Source of the DNA: Sipunculus nudus
Lineage: Eukaryota > Annelida > Sipuncula > Golfingiida > Sipunculidae
Direction: 5' to 3'
Assembly: GCA_026874595.1 (NCBI GenBank)
Contig: CM049307.1
Coordinates: 72,640,643-72,704,642, forward strand
DNA: 64,000 nucleotides
The notes below the pieces were generated by a model. The model had not been told where the DNA came from. It worked only from the letters and a program-made list of their open reading frames with translations, and made no database searches. Shown in pieces: positions 59,060-64,000 of this stretch. Every line of letters begins with the position of its first letter. Position 1 is the first letter of the stretch. The position numbers and the translations under genes were made by a program.

Positions 59060-59160
59060 ATGCAACAGGTCAAGAGTTCACTCAGTGCAGCCAGGTACAG
59101 GTCAAAAATTCACTCAGTCTAGCCAGGTGCAGGTCAAGAGTTCACTCAGTGCAGTAGCCT
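59060..59160. repeat. Short tandem copies of a GGTCAAGAGTTCACTCAGTG motif
   Basis: Roughly 33-bp degenerate units. Related copies lie at 58765-58825. Part of the nested element. Confidence 0.65.
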
Positions 59161-60124
59161 GAGCCAGTAATTTGTCACAGCACACTCGGGGCAACAGCCT
59201 TTCTCACCTAAGCTTGGTCAGCCCCGTGCATCAGACTCAAGGTAAGTTTGATGTATTGGCCTGATATTCTGACCTGTCTATGTGTTTTTATGGCTTTCTC
59301 GTTCACAAGACAGGTGTCGCCATCTACAATGACTTTTGCAAAGTGTATTTGCCTGCTTAATTCTACAGAAGAATTTGATATATCAGCCTGAAATTGGGCA
59401 TATGTGTACATATCAAATAGCTTTGTTGTATACAAGACTGGTGGTGCCACCTACAATAATTTTTGTGTTGTGTGCACCCATGCCAGAATTTCAGCAGTGA
59501 TGTTTGTGTATTGTTTCTTGTTCAAAATGTTTAGTACTTGCATTGTTCATATATATGAAAAGTAGTGGTTCAGCACTGAAGCAATATACCTGGTGTATAT
59601 CCATATGCACAGGTTCACATTAGGTCTGTAGGCCTTGTTTAAATTGGGGTCATGACCTTTCCTATGAGAGTGGCCTTGACCTTGAATATTGCCATATATG
59701 GTGAAAATCACACAAAATCATTAATATCTCAATAAGGGATGCACTGATTGGTCCAAGAATCAACTTGATCGAAGATCTTTGATAGTGTTGTCATGTACTT
59801 GAAACTGATAGCGCCACCTGTTATTCTTTTACTTGTTTTTGTGCCGTTTAATACCCCATCATTGCCACTTAACAGTACTGTGAGCATTATAAGTAAAAAA
59901 ATAATGGACAGATTTCTTTCATATTATGCATATACATAGACATGGGTTAGGGGATGATGTATATTGGAATTGGGGTCATGACCTTTTCTATGAGAGTGAC
60001 TTTTTCTACGAGTGTGGTCTGATATTAATTGTTGCTGAAGATTGGGGGCCTATTCTTAAAGGGTGGGGGGGGGGATTAATTGTCTGGGGATACTATGGCA
60101 CCTGCGGTGCCAAGAAATGTCTAG

Positions 60125-61199
60125 TTAATATTGTTAATAGTTACAAGCATGTGGGCATAATATTACATAGCAAGTTCAGTTCTGAGGAGCGTCTAAAGGA
60201 AGCTTGTCATAAAGGACGCGGAGCCCTGTTATCTCTTATTAGTGCAGGTGTCTGTCCCAAGGGATTAAATCCACTGACATGCACAAATCTTTATAAAGGG
60301 GCGGTTTTACTGAGAGCTATGTATGGGTGTGAGCTCTGGTACAATTTTAAACATACCGATTATCTTCAACTGGAGAGATTTAACAGATTTTGTGCAAAAT
60401 TCATTCAAAATTTATATCAGCAGACTAGATCAGACAAGGTGCTTACTATGCTTGGGGTGCCTCGTATTGAGGCTTATATACATGAATGTAAACTATTATT
60501 CATCTGGAAGCTGTGTTCTCTTAATCCAGAACATACTTCCCATCGGCTCTTTCATTTTAGTTTGGGAAATGCCTTTCTTAATCATAGGATTACCCAGAGG
60601 GGATATGTTGGAGATATTCTGGAATTACTCAAAAAGTATAACCTCTTGAATTATATTGAGAAATTCTTCAGGGAGAGAATTGGCCCTCGAAAACTTTATG
60701 GAAACGGATAGTTATCAACAGGATTGTGACATATAAAGAAGATGAGTATGTCAATAAGGTTAACAATGATACAGAATTTTCCATGTATTATGATATTCAG
60801 AGCCAGTGTTTTGCTCAGTCGGTGTTATGGCATGCAGCTCAAAATATTCCTGAAAAAATGTTGTCTGCTCCAAACTTATTGGTAAATATAGATAGTAAAT
60901 TTGATGAGATACTTTGTCATATTTGTGGTAGGACATTATGTAATGCATATGTACATACAGCCACGGACTGTTATAGAACCATGTATGTGAGAGGTGTATT
61001 TTGAGATTTTGTAACAGATGTGTTTCCAGTTACAGTGAGTGCTTATTTAAATAACTGTGAGGAGAGGCAAGTTCTGATGCACTTATTAGGTAAGCCATTT
61101 CCACTAGCGGATTTTACCTGGGAAATGCATTCGGTCTTCTTATATGGTGCCGCCATCTATTTAGATTGGATTCTGTCTATGGTATCAGACCTTATATGA
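60125..61199 (+). pseudogene. LINE ORF2 C-terminal remnant
   Basis: It resumes right after the Helitron-like element with NIVNSYKHVGI, the conserved block that follows the RT thumb. It stays open to 60711 (end of a 261-codon frame that begins inside the Helitron), then shifts frame to 60726-61004. That part carries a C-x2-C...H...C zinc motif (CHICGRTLC...H...DC). The TGA at 61002-61004 is in frame with a further 64 codons ending at 61197-61199, so it is probably a nonsense mutation. Confidence 0.75.
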
Positions 61200-61282
61200 T
61201 TTAGTTAGTCTGCAGTACACTACTATACTGACTTGAATGGATAAGACCAACAATCATGTATCTATAATTTATATGTCAGTTT

Positions 61283-62613
61283 TTAGCTCAGCTGACTGAA
61301 AGTCATCTGAGCTATAGGGATCACCCTTTGTCCATAGTCTGTCCGGCCTTCCCTTAACAGGGCACAAATCGTAACCACTGTACCTGGAATCTTCTTACTT
61401 AACATCAAGAGAGGTCCATGAAAAATCTCCTTGAAAACCTGAAATTAGGTCTCTGTTACTCATATCCTTTGAGCTATGGGGCTCTGAAGTACCCCCAGAA
61501 TAATGCAAAATTTGATACAAAAGCATAAGTATCTGAATAACTACTGCATTGATCACCATGATTCTTTGCATGAATATTGATCATCGGATGTTCCATCACT
61601 TCCTGCAGACTGGTGGTGCCACCTGTATTTTCTCCAATTTTTACCAATTTTTTTTCTCTTTTTTTTCAGACCTGCAATGAAACTGTCATCTGTTAACAGG
61701 GCACAAATCATAACCAGTGTACCAGGAATCTTCTTACTTGACATCAAGAGAGGTGCATAAAAAATCTCCTTGAAAACCTGAAATTAGATCTCTGTTACCA
61801 TTATCCTTGAGCTATGGGGCTTCGAATTACCCCCCAGAATAATGCAAAATTTGATACAAAAGCTCAAATATCTGAATAACTACTGCATTGATCACCATGA
61901 TTCTTTGCATGAATATTGATCATCGGATGTTCAATCACTTCCTGCGGACTGGTGGTGCCACCTGTATTTTTTCCAATTTTTACAAATTATTTTCTTTTTT
62001 TTCAGACCTGCAATGAAACTGTCATCTGTTAACAGAGCACAAATCATAACCGCTGGACCTGTAATCTTCTTAATTCAAATTTAGGAAGATCCATGAATAA
62101 TCTTTTTGGAAACCTGAAATTAGGTCTCGGTTACCAATATTCTTTGAGCTATGGTGCTGTGAAGTACCCCCCCCCCCAGAATCATCAAAAAGTTGATACA
62201 AAAGCTCAAGTATCTGAATAACTACTGCATTGATCATCATGATTATGTGCATGAACATTGATCATGGGGTGTTCTATCAACTCCTGCAGACTGTTGGTGC
62301 CACCTGTATTTTTTCCCATTTTTTATGATTTTTGTTTTTGTTTTTTTTTAGACCTGCAATGAAAATGTCAGCTGTTAACATGGCACAATTCCTAACTGCT
62401 GGACCTGGAATTTTCTAACTTGACATCAAAGAAGGTTCATGAATATATCTCTGAAAAAGCTCTCTGTTACCCATATTCTCTAAGCTATGGGACTCAGAAG
62501 TACCCCTCAGAATAATTAAAAATTTGATGTTAATTATATTTCAAATACATCTTAAAATACCCTCTTTGTATTATCAAGTTCAGCTGAGCGTCATGGCCCA
62601 TAGGCCACTTGTG
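61283..62613 (+). mobile_element. Helentron-like interspersed element with ~340-bp tandem core
   Basis: GCTCAGCTGA at 61286-61295 is repeated inverted as TCAGCTGAGC at 62580-62589. It is followed by hairpin TGGCC-cata-GGCCA (62594-62607) and a CTTGTG terminus. This asymmetric layout matches Helentron/HINE elements and ends like the nested element at 59639. The core holds four copies of a unit starting AACAGGGCACAAATC near 61356, 61695, 62031 and 62377. Non-coding. Confidence 0.6.
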
Positions 62614-62702
62614 TTAATCTTGATTTGATTGCACTTTTGTATCTTTATATGTACATTGGAATATTTGCATTTCAGAGGAAAATAAGTTAACCAACCAACC
62701 CT

Positions 62703-63008
62703 CCAGTTGATACGTGTGAGAGGGCTGGAAGTATAAGTGTCCATTTCATCTTTTTTGTATTGAAAATCTGACAGAAAAATTGACTTGTGAAAGGATTTTC
62801 CTGAGAGCGTTACATCAATAAATAACTTGAGGGTAAATTTTGAAAATAATGCAAGTAATGTTGGACTTAAATGTTCTGATGTAGAGATCTGAGAATAACT
62901 TTGAAACTGAAAGAAATGATGCAATTGGTTCTCTTTCCTTGTAGATAAATATACAGGATATAAGTTGGAGGGGGGGGGGGGGCTGGAAAAGATCTTGTGA
63001 TTGTGAAC
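62703..63008. repeat. Diverged fragment of the array unit outside the array
   Basis: 62703-62770 matches the unit segment CCAGTTGATACATGTGAGAGGG...CCATTTCATG...TTGAAAATGTG with scattered changes. 62981-63008 matches GTGGAAAAGATCTTG and the later GTGATTGTGA. About 200 bp between the two blocks has no counterpart in the array. It ends before the position of the stem-loop and ORF-A. Confidence 0.7.
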
Positions 63009-64000
63009 TTGTAAAACATGAGCGTGGGTATTTGTAAATTCAATTTAATTATTGTGTGTTAGTGCAGGACAGACAATGTTAATAATGCCAAATTCAGTGT
63101 ATAAGTTCAATATCCTTATAACCTTTTATAAATAATACCCAAAACGAGAGAAGCAGTTGCTGCAGCATAAATGAAAATTGAAAGCTTGTGAAAGTGTCAG
63201 TTATCACTATCATCTATTAATCATTAGTTTGGGATTCCTTTATTTCCATCATCTTAGTTATTTTCTGATAGATTCAAAAATACGACCATTGGATATTTCT
63301 CTCTGTATGAATTGTTGAAGAAAGTGTACTATATTGAAACCTGTCTGACATTAAAGCATTTTCATGTTTTGAAAATAATTTTCTTACAATAAATTGTAGT
63401 GTCTGGAAAGTTTATCCTCATCATAACAAGTAGGATGGAAAGGGGGTGCCATGGCCCCTGAGGCATCCCCTGTTTAACTGTTATCAAAAACCATTTTTGT
63501 GAACTAAGCTAAAAAGAAAGGGGGGGGGGGGCAACCAGCTGAAGGATTAGTAAAGCAAGCTTTGCAAAAAACAAGGGACCCATGGGTCACATTGCTCAGC
63601 TGAATTTTGGAAAATATTAGTAACTGCAAAATATTTTTATTTCTTTTAGTTTTTCATGTATATTATCATTAGAAAAGCTATGAGAAAATGGCCCTGCTAA
63701 AATGAAACTCTGTAAATTATAGAATAATGGACATGAGCTAAACCATTTAGTGATGCACCAAGGGAACAAATAGGCCTACGGTAAGTGTTATATAAAAGTA
63801 ACATTTCATAACAAATAATGTGTGAAGGTAATTAAGTTTTCAAAAGTTAAATATAAATATATGGCCATATGAGTTAAAAATTAATTCCCCAAAGTTTGAC
63901 CAATATTCCTAATTTTAATACTTAGTTAACAGTGTTATTCACACCTGGGCCCCGCCAACTTTGAGAGATGTGAATGAAATGCTACAAAGTATTTATATCT
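63009..64000. other. AT-rich sequence without recognised features
   Basis: No convincing ORF, RNA gene or element boundary. A G run (63520-63530) and a CCATGGCCCCTGAGGCATCCCC stretch near 63450 are the only compositional oddities. Confidence 0.5.

Larger units (their letters stand above)
56795..59639 (+). mobile_element. Helentron-like element nested in the Helitron core
   Basis: It interrupts one 325-bp core unit; sibling copies show the empty site, an ATTTAA run, consistent with T/T insertion. GAACCTGTG near the left end is repeated inverted as CACAGGTTC near 59610, well inside the right end (asymmetric subterminal inverted repeats). A small hairpin AGGTC-tgta-GGCCT follows, then TGTTT at the end. 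These are traits of Helentron/HINE elements. It contains several internal tandem repeats and no coding region I can support. Confidence 0.6.
55841..60010. repeat. ~325-bp tandem core of the Helitron-like element
   Basis: GTCATGACC-marked copies begin near 55841, 56163, 56489, 59649 and 59975, spaced 322-326 bp once the inner insertion (about 56795-59639) is ignored. Each includes CTCAATAAGGGATGCA...GATTGGTCCA and TGGCGCCACCT blocks. Confidence 0.85.
55662..60124 (+). mobile_element. Helitron-like element, non-autonomous, with tandem core
   Basis: The 5' end is TCCCCAGAC, preceded by host A at 55661. The 3' end is hairpin GGCACC-tgc-GGTGCC at 60097-60111, then 9 bases, then CTAG at 60121-60124, followed by host T. 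5' TC, a hairpin shortly before 3' CTRR and A/T insertion without duplication are the canonical Helitron signals. Flanking LINE sequence is nearly contiguous when the element is removed. TCCCCAGAC is also repeated inverted at 60082-60090, and a 5' hairpin spans 55662-55682. The core has about five tandem copies of a ~325-bp unit marked by GTCATGACCTTTCC. No Rep/helicase gene, so movement would depend on enzymes from elsewhere. Confidence 0.75.
47461..61281 (+). mobile_element. Decayed LINE (non-LTR retrotransposon) split by nested insertions
   Basis: Three separated pieces read in order on the plus strand: ORF1 remnants (to 48493), endonuclease and reverse transcriptase (53184-55661), and a C-terminal region with a zinc motif (60125-61199). 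The gaps are a Gypsy element and a Helitron-like element. Many frameshifts and stops show it is inactive. Start and end are approximate, and I could not assign a clade. No poly-A tail is evident; the 3' end is probably just before 61283. Confidence 0.75.

Noticed and set aside
55652-60083. ATTAATTGT on both sides read as a 9-bp target duplication
   Set aside because: It would leave LINE-unrelated sequence (60084-60124) unexplained. The TC / hairpin-CTAG boundaries fit better, and NIVNSYKHVG resumes right after CTAG.
59926-60124. N-terminal part of a 261-codon plus-strand ORF
   Set aside because: These codons lie in Helitron repeat sequence fused by chance to the LINE C-terminal remnant.
1-64000. 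CRISPR array or prokaryotic defence system
   Set aside because: Repeat length, eukaryotic retroelements and lack of operons rule this out.

Overview
This is eukaryotic, repeat-dominated DNA, most likely from a marine invertebrate and probably a mollusc. That inference rests on the mix of a DIRS retrotransposon, a compact Gypsy/LTR element, a decayed LINE, and Helitron/Helentron-like elements with tandem-repeat cores. There is no bacterial gene organisation, and I see no rRNA, tRNA or CRISPR. Species and clade are inference only.

Region 1 (1-45358) is a tandem array of a ~1660-bp unit: 24 complete copies of its main ORF plus one cut by the left window edge. On the minus strand each unit has an intronless 140-codon ORF ('ORF-A'). 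It is open and free of indels in all 24 copies. Sixty-one bases after its stop codon comes a 16-nt stem-loop, GGCTCTTGTCAGAGCC, preceded by ACAAA. This differs by one loop base from the classical 3'-terminal stem-loop of replication-dependent histone mRNAs. ORF-A is not a core or linker histone that I recognise. Tandem clustering, a short intronless ORF and a histone-type 3' end make this the most interesting candidate in the window: an unrecognised gene family that may use histone-style, non-polyadenylated 3' processing. The rest of the unit is AT-rich spacer built from about six degenerate 130-160-bp subrepeats centred on GAGTACTTG. The array shows higher-order structure: a clear 3-unit repeat of about 4980 bp between ~19.9 and 31.5 kb.

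Region 2 (37835-42590) is a nearly complete DIRS retrotransposon inside one array unit, coding on the minus strand: gag-like ORF, RT-RNase H, and an overlapping tyrosine recombinase. Its inverted terminal repeats and internal complementary region can be read exactly, and neighbouring array units supply the empty site.

Region 3 (45359-62700) is a nest of mobile elements. A decayed LINE (about 47.4-61.28 kb, plus strand) is split by a 4685-bp Gypsy element (48494-53178, minus strand, 180-bp LTRs, AAGAC target duplication) and by a Helitron-like element (55662-60124, 5' TC, 3' hairpin plus CTAG, inserted between A and T). The Helitron-like element is itself split by a Helentron-like element (about 56795-59639). 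Two further mollusc-style repeat elements lie at 45433-46400 and 61283-62613.

Region 4 (62614-64000) carries a diverged scrap of the array unit at 62703-63008. It resumes the unit almost where the array stops at 45358, so the ~17-kb nest may lie inside an old array unit. The remainder is AT-rich with G runs and nothing I can identify.

Apparent order of events: the array decayed at its right edge; the LINE region landed; Gypsy and Helitron entered the LINE; the Helentron-like element entered the Helitron. Separately, DIRS entered the array after a local two-unit duplication.
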